From Varanus komodoensis (lineage: Eukaryota; Chordata; Lepidosauria; Squamata; Varanidae), in the NCBI RefSeq assembly GCF_004798865.1, contig NW_025336598.1, positions 21,966,590 through 22,030,589 of the forward strand: a stretch of 64,000 nucleotides of DNA. Reading direction: 5' to 3'. Shown one piece after another: positions 29,090 to 41,706 of this stretch (positions are counted from its first letter, which is position 1; each line of letters begins with the position of its first letter). The notes under the pieces are model-generated. The model searched no databases, was not told where the DNA came from, and saw only the letters and a list, made by a program, of their open reading frames with translations. The translations under genes and the position numbers were made by a program.

Positions 29090-29692
29090 CCTGCCACTTC
29101 CACTGCTGCAGACCAGGACGGGGGCCACCTGCACTCTTCCCTGATGTTCTCCAGCTTGACCTCAGTTGACATCGCCATTTGTGGGAGAAACGGCGGTGCT
29201 GTCATGGAGGCAAGGGAGGGGAGAAGACACTCCAAGAGGAGCTGGCCACATGCAGGGAACCATGCCATACCGGATACACCTCTTGGGTGGGTCCTTGGAG
29301 ACTGGGACCTTTTTCTAGCGGGCTGTTTAGGCTACCCTGCTGTATCATGGTGTAACCCACACCACAGGGCTGTGTTTCTTTAACTAACTGTACTGATGGG
29401 TAATTGGGCTTCATGTGAGGGGGCATTATAGCTGTATCTTATGATTATTGATATTATGCTTTGTGTTATGTATTATATTGTAGTATGTATTGCTGATATT
29501 ATTATAATAGTATTATATTATTATACTACATTTTGTTTTTATTTTGCATTGCTTACAGTTAAATATTGTATTGCTTGAATATATTAATGCATTTGTATGG
29601 AATATGGATTTTTTCTTGCTCTGTTGTAAGCTGGGCAGAGAGCCCTATGGCATACGAGGTGGCATACAAATGTAACAACAACAACTTGTGTA
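29090..29692 (+). mobile_element. LINE 3' UTR with AAC tail (L2/L3-like)
   Basis: Plus-strand sequence ending GCATACGAGGTGGCATACAA followed by ATGTAACAACAACAAC. This is the style of 3' terminus (GGGCGGCATACAAAT plus a short-unit tail) seen on the L2/L3-like copy at 47216. The preceding T-rich segment (29430-29600) fits such a 3' UTR. The 5' limit near 29090 is a guess, and I see no coding motif. Confidence 0.5.
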
Positions 29693-32228
29693 AAGCACTC
29701 AACCAATTTTCCTAATAGATTTTGAAGGTACTTTCACAGTTTGTGTGCACTTCTGACTAATATATGCTTTTTTTTTTTTAAAGAATAATTCTAGAGCAAA
29801 ATTCAGGAAAATACAACTTTTGAAGAAAAACTGAGTTCTGGTTGCATATTAATTTGAAAGTAGAAATTAAGTAAGTTTGCATTAACAGGGAAACTAAACA
29901 AATCTCTCTCCCATCCCTACCATGACATAGGATAATGACTCACTCAGAAAATTTTGTTAATCGGGGTTTGAATCTGCATTTCTCCCAATTCATTTGTAAG
30001 TGCTGTCCATAAGAACTGGATAGCCAGAAAGTAGAGGGAGAGCCTCAGACACTGCCAAACTGATAATTTCACACAATTTAAGAACAGAAAGAGAAACAAA
30101 AACTATTAAAAGCTAAAGAGAACAAAAATAGAGCTGCCTAGAAAATCAAATAGCATCATCTCATTTGCAAAATGTTCTTTTTCCTAGCTAGCTGGAAAAG
30201 GGGAAAAAAGGTATATCCTGTGTTTAAATTGCTTTTGAGGTATAATCCTATATATAAAATATTTAGAATGCCTCTAAATAATTATTTCCTTTTAAAATTA
30301 TAGGATATTATGTATCTGCATGGGATTATTTGGAAGCCAATATGTGCTTTTTTAAGAGTTTCATGTGTTACAGTTAATGTTAACACCTGACATTAGTAAG
30401 CAGTAAACTACTTTTATTCAGCTGACTACTTATCTATAAACAGACCTGCAACTATTGGCTGTGGCTGTCATTTTAAAGCACCATTTTTTATTACCTCAAG
30501 GGCTCTCTGGAGAGCTACCATTTTTGTAAATGTTAAATAGGATTCCATTATCCATTGCTTTGTGTCTTATGTTCTCATTTACACCCAAGCAAAGTATGTG
30601 TGAAATGCTGCCAAGTGAATTCTCCACCCACCTCTCTAGACTTTAAATAATGTGTTTCACACTTGCATGTACCACAGTGGCAAATAAAACCCACAGTGCC
30701 CAATCAACAAAATGATGTGTCTATTAAAGTGGATTGCGATCTTTTGTGACACATGGGGATTCACTTGAGCAATTTGCTATCTTTAATAATTCTGCACAAG
30801 ATAAACTTTACATACGCTGAATATACAGTTGGCTGCTTGAAATGACTTATTAAATTTAGTATATGCTTGTTTTAGCAGGGATTAGGAGATTAAGCAAAAA
30901 GCCACCCAATAATGAGAAATGCCCTGGACAAATTCTAAGGCATACTGTTTAACATTTCTTGGGTGTTAACAGGCACACTTAAAGGATAAAAAGGAATTCA
31001 TGATAATACTAGTGTTAAATATTTGTATCAGTATTACAAAAAGCCATTTTGACTGTAAACAAAGCAACCCTCCTTCTTATTCCAGCAACACATGTGGTAA
31101 GGTCAGCAAAAGTCAAGATACAGAATAGATTTCAAATTGATTCTTGTTTTGCCTTTGTAAAACCAGACCCACAGTTAAAAGAAATATATGCCTTGCCCCA
31201 CTTCCTTCATTCCAATATCAATGTCATGGATGTCCACAGGTAGGAACCCCAGGGTAAGGGGTCATTTGCATAAGCCTAACTGTATTCCTTTAACTATTTT
31301 AAAGTAGGCAAATCCACATCCAGTCACCTGGATCCAGTTTAGAGCCCAGGTTCTCTGAGCCTATTGAGATTGACTCCTGTCCTCAGATTCCCTGCACATT
31401 TCTAGAGGAAAACCTTCCTGGGATAGCTGAAAGCTCAGATACATGCTACAGGACTTGTTCTGAACTCACTGTGCTGCTTCTGCAAATGTTACTTGGCTAG
31501 GAAAGCAGAGAAATGCAAAGGCAATACAAACACGGGAGATGCAATGCCTTTTGGTGGTCAAGTGAGGAGCTTAGGAGGATGGCTGCACCCAGCCATGTTT
31601 TTTGAGGGGCAGACAGTCAGCAGTGGCCAAGTGTGATGCAGCAGAAAAAAGCTAAACGTGCTGAAGTTTTCAGAGATTGGACAGCAAGAATTTTGTTCCT
31701 GAGAAGCAGGAACTTAGTGCTACTGTTTTGATAGTTAACAGCTGAAAGAAGAGCACAAAGGTTTTCTAGAAAAATATATTTGTTTATATATGGATAGCCT
31801 CAACTTCTTCAAGAAGCAGGAAACAGCTAGTGAGATCCAGAAAATTATTGCAGATACCAGTTCATCAAACATCATTTATTTATTCTTTATCTTTCAAGAA
31901 AGAGTCCAATGTGACTGCCTCAAAACAGACAGTAAATACCCAGCATAGAAAGGGGCAGGGCATCAGAAGATCCTGGCTGAAAATACTGCGGCATCTACTT
32001 GCACCACAGGTAACAGGATAGATCTTCTGTTTGGCATTCACCACAACCAATTCAGTTAGTCTGTAAAAGGTGTGAGATTCAATTGTGAGAAGGGAATAAA
32101 TTTGGTTCAGAGTTCTATGGTATTGTTACTGAATGACAGAATTAAAGCTCTATGTCTTTCTAATGACTTATTTACTATTAAATGGACATTTCTTTATTAG
32201 TTACTTTTGACACCTATAACATGTATCA

Positions 32229-32252
32229 TAGATAGATAGATAGATAGATAGA
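32229..32252 (+). repeat. (GATA)n microsatellite
   Basis: Six perfect units, with no recognised element next to it. Confidence 0.95.
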
Positions 32253-33379
32253 ACATGTATATTCTATTGAAATACATAATGTGCATAATATAATTACTTA
32301 AATAGCCACAGCTCATTATTGCTTGTTGTTGTGCCTTTTCAGCTGTGTAATGTAATGCTGTGTGAAAGTCTGTCATGAAAAGGCTGCAAATAGTCAGGTC
32401 AACAACCTGCAATTACAAGTTGTGCAGCTTGTCTTCCCTACCCCACTAACATGAACAGAATCACTGAAATTACCTCAAAGCCCTAATTATTCTTACCTAT
32501 ATTTGAATTTTCTAATACAGTAATGTACAATAACAGGTATGTGTATTAAAATTCAACAAAGGGAATATAAAAACAAGATCAGCAAAGTAAAAACAGAAAA
32601 GATATCGGATGGGTGGGAAACACAGTGGAACTGGATTGGGAGTATCAAGGCAAGAAGATAACAGAAAAGGTAACTTCACAGAAGCAGGTACATTTTCCTA
32701 ATGTGCAAATCTTTGAGCAGTTTAAAAATAAATAATGAAGTGAATGAAGCTGAAAATGCAGTTACTCTAAACATAAACCTGAAAATGAGGGTCACATCAC
32801 TCCCCTTGCATATCACATGACTGAAATAGCAAAGTCAGCAGAGCATCCAGCCATTCTTCAAAAGATGGTAAATGTGGGAATTGCTTGATTGAAAAGGCCA
32901 CATTCATCACGTTATGAAACTTCCCAGTCAACAGATTAATGAGACTGTTTCCTGCCAGAGAGCCAGTTGCCCCAGTAACATGCCTGTTTTTGTTCTAATC
33001 CTGGCAAGCTGCTTTATAAATCCATTACTCTTTCTTGGTAAAGTTCCCATGTTGAGTTAACCAAGAGAAGAGGTCCAACCTTACATCAAAGACTGTCAAG
33101 ATAAGATGTGAATTACAATTCTAAATACTTTCTTCCAGCCAATAATGGCCTGTTCATGTGCTGATCAAGTATACTATTCAAGTTTCTGCCTATCAACTCA
33201 TTCTCAGCATATCAACTTTAGCTTGCATATGAGCCCCATCAAGGCTTCATGGACTCTGGGATGGCAACCTATTCAAGCTGCCAGGTTGTGGATTACTTAA
33301 AGAGCATGTCCTCTGCTGCTCCCAAGGTCTCCAGTCTTTAGCTGTGCTGACAGAATACGCTGCTATAACTAGATTCTGT

Positions 33380-33453
33380 GGGTTGTATCCAACAATAGAA
33401 TAGACCCACTGAAATCAATGAGGTTTAACTTATGCTAATATTGGATATAACCC
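33380..33453. mobile_element. Short foldback (MITE-like) element, 74 bp
   Basis: The ends GGGTTGTATCCAACAATAG and CTAATATTGGATATAACCC are inverted repeats of each other, 16 of 19 positions matching. The interior contains ACCCACTGAAATCAATGAGG, a motif that recurs in loosely similar form elsewhere in the window (near 1290, 59900). This is the structure of a non-autonomous DNA-transposon remnant. No clear target-site duplication is seen. Confidence 0.5.
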
Positions 33454-34729
33454 TGGAAGTGTGACACCGGATCAGGCTTGAGTTTTGCTCTCCAAGGTTG
33501 AAAGAAATACAGCTGAAAGTGCTACTTCGGCATCTTGGACTCATACTTGGCCCTTGGTACAGTAAAACAGCATGTTCAATTTCACTTGTAAGGAAATGAA
33601 GCAAGGACACTGAATGTCTATTCCACATAATATTACCTTACTGTCTCATCTGCTTTCTAGAAAGGCAAAGGACCATTACTAATCTGTCGCTTGAGAGAAT
33701 CTTGCAGGAATTGCATTAATTTCTCTTTCCCCCTTGTTCAATGAACTCACCCATTCAAGCACATACGTTCCGTATCAGTAAAGCCCCTTTACAGCTTCTT
33801 TAGGTCATCTTTAATCAAACAGAACCTGAATGTATGTGTTGGTTCCCAGACTAATAGCTCTATTTTCAGCAAGGTGCCTGGTGGTTTTTAAGCATAGAGA
33901 TTTTGAGATGGTAACTCCAAGCCACCCAAAGCATCTTCCAAATTGCATCTAGATCCACAGGCTGGACCCTCTATCTCTATCTGCCAGTTCTGACATACAC
34001 ATTCTTTCAAGTGACCACCTCTTTCATTTCCCAGCCTTCTCTCTGACGTCTTCCTTTCCTTATCTGCCTTCTCCCATTTTCCCTTTCCTTTGTACCCTCC
34101 CCCCCCATTTTCAACTCACAAAATTCTGGGATCAGACCGACCAGCATCTCCAGGCAGAGAAGAGCAGTGTAGGAGCCTGTCTACACACATGCTTCATCTC
34201 AGACCTTCCTATTCCATATCCAGGCCCAGGGCCTTTCCTTCAGGGCTCATCCACTTTAAACCTGCTGATTTGAGCAGCAGCTGGCCAGTCCTGGATACCA
34301 TAGAATTGATGTCTCTGATGGCCAGATTTCATGGTCATGTCTTGGTAAGGCCTGGTCATCATCGAGGTAAATCAAGGAATGATCCCACTCTCATGCTGCC
34401 ATTCTCTCTCTCAGCTGTGCCCTTTGTGGTCATGGCCAGGTTTCATTGACACAAAAGCAAGACAATTTAGGATACTGATGCCTTAGGAAATGTCTGTGAA
34501 ATAGGTTGGGGGTATATATTTTCAACAATGTTTATCATGCAAAATAAATACTTTCATCTTAAAATTCATGTTATATCCTAGCATTCAAGAAAAAAATCTA
34601 GAAGTTTGAATATCTTGATTTTTATGATTGGGTAAAACAGAGAGGAACACAAATTCTCATCTATAATAATACAGGAAGATGTATGATGCTGACCTGTCAG
34701 CACCAAGGCAGTAACAACATGAAACCTGT

Positions 34730-34968
34730 GAGAGCCAGTGTGGTGTAGTGGTTAAGAGCATGGGACTGGGACTCAGACAACCTCGGTTCTAGTCCCCACT
34801 CAGCCATGGAGCCATCTGGGTGACTTTGGGCCAGTCACAGACTCTCAGCCCAACCTACCTCACAGGGTTCTTGTTGTGGGGTAAGATGGAGGAGGAGAAT
34901 GATGTAAGCTGCCTTGAGCCCTTTGTAGGAAAAAGGCAGGACACAAATCGAAAAAATAAATAAATAAA
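34730..34968 (+). mobile_element. Sauria-type tRNA-derived SINE, well preserved
   Basis: Plus-strand full-length copy. The A box lies in TGGTGTAGTGGTTAAGAGC and the B box in GGTTCTAGTCCC. The body reads GGGTGACTTTGGGCCAGTC and CAACCTACCTCACAGGGTT, and the 3' end is CCTTGAGCCCTTTGTAGGA followed by AAATAAATAAATAAA. A similar string, ACAT(TT)GAAACCTG, occurs just before the head (34718-34728) and shortly after the tail (about 34973-34988), a plausible imperfect target-site duplication. It is the best preserved SINE here. Confidence 0.93.
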
Positions 34969-35319
34969 CCTAGACATTTGAAACCTGACATGCATGCAAA
35001 GAGATGCTGGGACTGGGTTATTTTTTAATGCATTATTTTTTTCTGAGTCTGCAGCACCATCTTCAGTCACTAGGTGGCAGGCTGCCCTAACATGGTTGAT
35101 ACACTTTGAAGGGAAATTAATCTGAGGGGCACATGGATCATGTCTAAGGATGCACTGCATCACATCAACCCTATTGCAACCCATGAAGTGCTAGGCCCGT
35201 TCACTAACAGTAAATAATGGATAGATTATGGGAGAGTGGCTGTATAGATGCCTGAAATAAAAATGGATACTGTAATCTAAATTGCACATGTCAGAAATTA
35301 TTTCAGACTGGGAACTCAC

Positions 35320-35387
35320 CATGTCTGTATCTGATACTGGTCCAAAACTGGTCACATAGATGTTTGTGAAGACTTCAGTTGTACAGT
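35320..35387 (-). CDS. GABRA2: GABRA2 68-bp coding exon (start of extracellular domain)
   Basis: This internal exon of the GABA-A receptor alpha-2 subunit encodes the first beta-strand region of the extracellular ligand-binding domain. Read on the minus strand, it follows a CAG acceptor and ends in ATG before a GTGAGT donor. It enters in phase 1 and leaves in phase 0. The peptide reads TEVFTNIYVTSFGPVSDTDM after a short variable start, which is near-identical to vertebrate alpha-2. The length of 68 bp is the family standard. The first residues are D-C-T-T where, from memory, mammalian alpha-2 has D-S-I-T, so an extra extracellular cysteine codon (35383-35385) is present. The previous exon, carrying the rest of the N-terminus, was not found up to 64000. 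Assignment to alpha-2 is very secure because of the linked downstream exons. Confidence 0.95.
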
Positions 35388-37159
35388 CTGTCATAACAGA
35401 GAGGAAGAGAGAAAAAGGGTGTGAGAACATGCATTTCCCCCTTTGTATGCAGTTTACAGATTTGTTTAGAGAGTTCCTACAATGTATTGTCATTAACAAA
35501 CAATAAAGAGGCATTTTTTTTGTAACAGTTATGAGTAACACATAACAATCACATCTTGAATAGACTCCCAGCTAAACCTTGTAATTCTTCTAAGCCACTG
35601 ACAGACTTGGCATTTCATTTCTTGCATGAATACAATGAATGCCAAAACACATCTAATATTTAATTGTGCGATATTATTATTTTATGCTTCTAAAATCCAA
35701 ATATGAAATAACTATGGAAACCCTTACACAAAAACAAAAGAAACCTTAAAATCATGTTGGGATGTCTAACTTAGGAGGTCTTTTAGTATGTATTTGATAT
35801 AAAGTTATCCCTGGGCCACTGGGAGTTAAAATTTTACTTCTAAAATCAAATATAGAAAACTAAACTAAAAGACTGCAGAAGAGTGAAGTGGGCATGTGGA
35901 GTTCATGAGTAATATTTTTCATGCACTTCAGAAGAGAACAAAAATCCAGACTTTTTCTTGCTTTCAGATGTTCAGTTTTGAATGAATATATTTCCCATTT
36001 TAAAAGCACCAAAATAAGTGCCAGGCATGCTGGAGATACTGTTAAGTCAAGAAGTAAAAAATTCCTTTATATCATACCTATTATTTGGAGTATTTTAAAC
36101 TACTAGGGGATGCAGGAGATAGAACTTACAAACTATATACTATAGATCTGCATTCATCAGGGAGTTGTATAATCCTTTTGAAAATTTACATCCATAATAC
36201 TGTGCCCTCACCTTGTAGCCGGGAATCTCATCAGCTTAAGAGTATTTCAAGTGAACAAGTAATTCTCTTTGCTTGTCTTGAAATCACAAATAACCTCTGT
36301 TCTAGTTGGTTCAATAGCACAGAGACAGGATAATTAACAACTGGTTATATTAATTGTATTATTGTGGATATTAATAATGTGTCTGTATTTGTATATTTTG
36401 TAAATTAAATAAAAAAGGAAATAGAAATCAAGAATAAACAATCCAATGAGAGGACCCTAAGTTTAATATTTTGCAAGAAAATATATTTGTCTGTATGCCA
36501 TGTAAAACCCTACATGTTTTCTTTCAGCCATCTATCTTTTAAAATTAAAAAATCAAATTCTCTCGTCAGGAAAACCTTATTTTACTCATCCTTTTCTATA
36601 CTTTTTCAGTTCTACAAAATTAATTTGAGATGGAATAAACAGACTGAGATGGAATAATCAGAATCATGATAAAAAAAAAAAAAGAATCGCAGCCTCTAAG
36701 CCTGAAGGAGGACTGGCATGAATGTAGCGTTTCTGTCCCTAGAGCAATCTCTTTTTCCTTCACTTACCACATATCTATGGAGAGGGCCAAGAACATTCCT
36801 GATGGAAGCAGACATGCCAAAATGTATCCTCAAAGCATGCCAAAGTTTCTTATCTAGAGGCCTTCATGAACAAATAGCTGTATAAATCCTTTCCCAAAAA
36901 ATGTTAAATTTTATCAGCTACAACCAGTCACTATGTGCAAATTAGCCAGTTGTTCCCCCCCAGCAAATTAACTGCTTTTCCAACCAATGCATTTAATTCT
37001 GCTCTCTTGCTGCTCCTGTTTGCTGATGAAGGATCATGTGCTGTAGGTACTTGGTGTGCAGGCTTCCTTACGTGAGGAAGCAAGAGATATTGGGGCAGGG
37101 AGCAGAGAAGGCTGGTGTGCTTATCAGTATTTCCATTATCTCCCATGTTGTTTCCTTCA

Positions 37160-37560
37160 GTGTGTCTTTTCTTTTCTGTGCAATGATGTTGCTACTGGAG
37201 AGAAGATACGGGTTCAAAGAAGAGCTTTTGTATGGCTGCAGCCACGTAGATCACTCTTCCACATACTGTGCATGCTCGTGTTGAAGTTCCTTGCCTCAGT
37301 TTCTCCTTTCTGTGCAATGGGACTGTCTGATGGAGCAGAAGCATGAGAAAAGGCATGCTTTGTGCATGGCTGTGTGTATCTCCCCCACCTGCAACCCTTT
37401 GCTATGCAGTTCTGATTACCTGTAAGTTAAGGTGACTCAGTTTGCCCTTTCTGTGCAGTGGTTCTCATACAGGGGAAGAGGATAGTGGGGTGAAAAGACC
37501 ACTTTGTGTGGTGTTGTGCATCTGTCACCCACCTGCAATCCCAGGACCTGCCCCAAACAG
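37160..37560. repeat. Diverged tandem repeat, about 135-140 bp unit, three copies
   Basis: The landmark TTCTGTGCAATG occurs at 37174-37185 and 37308-37319, and as TTCTGTGCAGTG at 37449-37460, giving spacings of 134 and 141 bp. Each is followed about 50 bp later by a GCTTTTGTATGGCTG / GCTTTGTGCATGGCTG / ACTTTGTGTGGTG block and then a pyrimidine-rich ATCTCCCCCACCTGCAA-like block. Copies are strongly diverged. A partial copy may precede at about 37105. No family recognised. Confidence 0.6.
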
Positions 37561-37959
37561 CATTTTCAAGGCTCAGCATTGTGACAAAGTATGTTGCAAA
37601 CACCAAACACCCCACACACTGCTGAAAGCTACAGGACCAGACCCCTTGTTCAAGGAGTGATGTACCTAACTGGACGATTGCGGTAGCAGCTATGTATGAT
37701 AGGGGCCACACACTTTTCACCCAGCACAGAACCAAGTGGGATAGTACCCGGCACCTCAGAACCTGGGAAAGACCCAGTTCTTCAATGCAGTCACAGGCTG
37801 TGCCTTGCTTCAGGCATTGCTTTAGGGTCCCCGGGATCTTTGCAAGGGAAAGAGATGGGAAGACAATGAGATCTATGGGCTTCCCTGTTCCTCCTTCCCA
37901 TCAGCTCTAGCAGCACCAGCCACCGTTGGACATATCAGATCTCAGAAAATGCAACACGA

Positions 37960-38735
37960 TATAAATTATTATTATTCCTTATGTTTCTCTAGTGCACAAT
38001 AACCTAAGTTCTCTGGCCAGTTTACAGTGGCATAAAAATATGGTAAAATGCAATACAAAATACAGATAACAATACAAATTACAGTATAAAAAGTACAAGC
38101 CAATTTGAAACCAAATTTTTAAAATGACAAAAATTTACACAAAGGAAATCACAAGACCTGCTAAGCTGTTGACATGGTACCCCTGCTGAAAATATAAAAA
38201 TAATTAAATGCCCTGTTAGAGAGGAACCTAGAGCTGAAAAGATATTAAAGTTGGCATTCAGTGAGAAGCTAGTTCCATAACTAGGTGTCTGTCTTTGAGA
38301 AGACCCTTCTCCTTTTTGCCACTGACCAAGACACCCTCAGAGCTGGCCTGATCACAGCATCTGGATAGATGGCATTTGGTAGCGGTATTCTATTCGGTAT
38401 TGGGGTCCTAACCCAGATCAGGCTATTGGACAGGGCTTGGAAGAATAGATGCAGCCAGTACAAGCCAGCTAGAATTGTGGTGTTACATGTTTGAACCTTC
38501 CGGTTGCTGTTATTAATATAGCTGCTGCATTTTGCACAAGCTGCAACTTCTGTACAGTCTTCAAGGGCACCCCCACATTGCAACAATCTATTTAAGAAAT
38601 TACCAAAGCACAGATTGCTGCAACCAAGTTATCCAGATAGAGGCATGGCTTGGCCACCAGCCAAAGCTGGTAGAAGGCACTCTGTGCCATTGTTACACTC
38701 AATACATGGATGCAATGAGAAAAAGTTGCCTCCTA
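37960..38735 (-). mobile_element. L2/L3-like LINE fragment, decayed
   Basis: Minus-strand copy. On the plus strand it shows the landmarks GCACAAGCTGCAACTTC, CAGTCTTCAAGGGCACCCCC and AGCCAAAGCTGGTAGAAGGC, which correspond to the stretch just upstream of the family's LDYCN coding motif. The low-coordinate end (37965-38100) is AT-rich and tail-like. No long frame remains. It lies directly beside a second copy at 38740. Confidence 0.65.
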
Positions 38736-38739
38736 TATC

Positions 38740-39170
38740 TGTGAATATTTATTTTAGTAAAAGCATTTCTATCCTGTCCTTCACTGGGGTCTCAGGACAG
38801 TGGTACAAGAATAAAGGACAGCATCAAGAACAAATAACAAATTAAAACCCATTTTTAAAACAATGACAGATCTTAAATATTGGGAAAATAAAAAGGTGTT
38901 GGCCTGCAGCCCAAATGAATAAAGGGTCAGCACTAGGCACACCTCTCTGGGGAGCAAGTTCCAAAGCCAGGGGACCACCACAGGGAAGGCCCTTCTCCGG
39001 GTAGCCACTCTCCTGATCTCTTTCAAAGAGGGCTCTCAAAGAGGGACCTCCAACCCAGATCTTCAGGGGCCCGCAGGTATATATGGAAAGGACACTCCTT
39101 CTGATACCCAGGTCCTAAACGGTTTAGGGCTTTATAAGTCATCATCAACACCTTAAATATGACCATGTAT
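38740..39170 (-). mobile_element. L2/L3-like LINE C-terminal coding fragment
   Basis: Minus-strand frames near 38842-39039 read VATRRRAFPVVVPWLWNLLP and PREVCLVLTL, matching the end of the family's ORF (ATRKRAFSVVAPxLWNSLPREV). The next part, up to about 39165, corresponds to the KALNGLGP region (plus-strand GGTTTAGGGCTTTATAAGTC). The 3' UTR end near 38740 is AT-rich. Confidence 0.8.
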
Positions 39171-41668
39171 GGTCACCTATGGTGTTTCATTAAAATGGGA
39201 CTGCTTTTCATGTATTGCAGAAAGATTAACATTTTTTGCGTGTGCGCGCATACAGACGCGTTTTCAAAGAGACCACAATGTTCTCATCAGAACATCCATT
39301 CAAATGTATTTCTATATTTATTTAGCATTTTATAGTTTGCTTTTCAAGCAAAAGGATTCTCAAAGCCTAGATTCTTACAGGGTACACTATGACAAATTAA
39401 CCATACCAAGTAAAATAATCAAGCTACCAAAGAACTACAGAGCATCAAAAACCAGCATCAGAACAATGGTCATGGAACAAAAGTAATCCTGAAGACTAGG
39501 TCCAAAAGAAGTTGGAAGTACCTGCTGAAAAGGACACAGAACTTCCAGAACTCACACACTGAAGCGCACACTGGCTCTGAAGCTTTAGCTGCCCTCACCA
39601 AAGCTTTATCAGCAGTAACCACTAAGCAAGCTGAGAGTCATCGCTAAAAGAATCTCTTGAAAGACCAGGAAGGTCAATGGCTTTTGCCATTAACTAGATA
39701 ATAGCATTCACAGCAAGACAACAATATTACAAAGCCAGTCAAAGTAAGGACAGGAAATGCTGCTTGATCTCTGGATAGATATCACAAGGAAGAATGCAGA
39801 TACTGCATTATGAAAACGCATGCCCCTTTTCACTGCCCCTCTCCTGAAAAGTCATTAAAAGGGGCAAACATCTCACAGGGGATGGACATGTTTGCAAATC
39901 ATCTCTCCTCTACTTTAGAGGCAAAAATGGAATTTCAAATTTCCCCCTCCCCGCAGTGTCTCTGCAGGTTTTAAAGGGAACAAATGGACAGCTTGAAGTA
40001 CAAAAGAAGGCACTTATGCTTAATTCACAGCTTGGTTTCAATCAGGTTGATTAGGTGGAGAAAGGGGGAAAACAGAGAAAAGGGGAAGACTGATTTCCTT
40101 TTTCAATGCCACTGCTTTCAAAGCAAGCTCTGTGGCCACGTCTTCCTCCTTTGCTACTTCATTCCAAGGCAAAGCCATGCAGAGAATGAAGAGGAAAGAC
40201 TGGGCAGCCTTTTGTACTGATGCAGACTGGAGATCACTCAACCACAGCTCAGCTTCTCAGACTTGCCAATCAAACGGCCCTCTTTATCCCCACTCCTGCA
40301 AAGGTAACTCTACAAGTGAGAAAAAGCAGCAGCAGTGCATTCCAGTTTTGATGCAAAGAAGCACATCTCTTCCAAAGGAAACTAGTCAAAGGCATTTGGC
40401 AGCATTAACTGTAGCTGTGGGGGCAGCTCCATTACATCCACTGCAGTATGCCACAAGCCCCCCTGGTTCTCCTGAGCCCCACAGATTCCCTTCCACAAGG
40501 ATCACCCACCACTTAAGCAAGGGAGGTTAAGGACAACCAGAAAACAGTGGAAATGCTTGTTTCCATTCATTTCAGGTTTGCCCAAGAAGATGTGGCTTGC
40601 ATAAGGAGTTTCCTCTAGGAAGTGCTAAAATCTCCCTTGCAAAGTCAGAAGTTCCCCTGGTGGAAGGATATTGGCATGGGTATAAGCAGTCCACTGAAGT
40701 CTGTTGCAATAGTGGAACTGCGGATGTGGGATCTGTCCATCTCAACCTTCAAAGACTGATGACATTTTGAGATCAAATGTATTTTTTCATTTATGCATGA
40801 ACGTGATTTATGTATGTATGCATTTATTTATTTCAAAGACAATATGTGTATGGAAATTTATACTTACCTGTGCTTTTGTTTTGTTTTGTTTTGCTTTGCA
40901 ATATACTTATTGTGTAAGCATTTTCCCTAGGTACTTACCGTAAGTACTGTTAACAATACACTCATCCCTAAAATGGACATTAGTCCTGGAATTTATTGCA
41001 TTGGAAAATTCACAAAATGGGGATTTGCAGAATATAATTTTATCTTGATTAACTGAAAGATTGAGGGGGAGTGTAAACTGGGTCATCAGTTCAAAAACTA
41101 AACAATGAACTTTCATCCATCACAAAGTGGACTTGTTGCTAAAAAGATGGTGGTACTGTAGCACTTATTTCCACCTCCAATCCCCATAGTGGTTTCTAAC
41201 CATACAGGGAAGTGAGGGTGGGTGAAGGAAGACACCCAGCCAACTACATGGCCAGGAAACCTTGCTCTTGTGCTGCAGCTTTGCTTTTGTGGCTCCCTGC
41301 AAACACACGTGTTCCGCTCAAAAAATGTACATAATGATATAAAAGAAAATGGAATGTGGTGGACCCCAGAAAATCAGCACCATTAGGAAAGAACATGCAA
41401 GTAATAATAAACAAGTCAAAATCTGCACCCTGAAGCAGTGTATTTCACCCTATTTCATGGTAAGTTGATATATGTAGATTTGTCATTCAATGACTTCACC
41501 ATCAAATGTTGATGTCCATGTATGCAATTTTCACTTAGAGATCGAATGCCACTAATAGAACTTTCATAATAATTCAACATATCTTAGCAATGTAGGGAGT
41601 CCCTCTGTATGATGGAATATCAAGTGAGGCTGCAAGTGTATGATCCAGTATTTCCACCATCTGCTGGA

Positions 41669-41704
<36 letters not shown>
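41669..41704 (+). repeat. (ATT)n microsatellite on a LINE tail
   Basis: Twelve units directly beside the reversed LINE 3' end at 41705-41850. Confidence 0.97.

Positions 41705-41706
<2 letters not shown>

Noticed and set aside
34730-34800. tRNA gene
   Set aside because: The A and B boxes belong to the head of a SINE, not to a cloverleaf-forming tRNA. The same applies at 10960-11021 and 62780-62850.
37240-37330. MIR-like SINE (CCTTGCCTCAGTTTCTCC then CAATGGGACTGTCTGATG)
   Set aside because: The phrase resembles a MIR end, but it is one of three tandem units of a local repeat and no tRNA-like head is present.
40132-40530. 132-codon plus-strand ORF
   Set aside because: S/T/Q/P-rich with no family resemblance and no signals around it; most likely chance.
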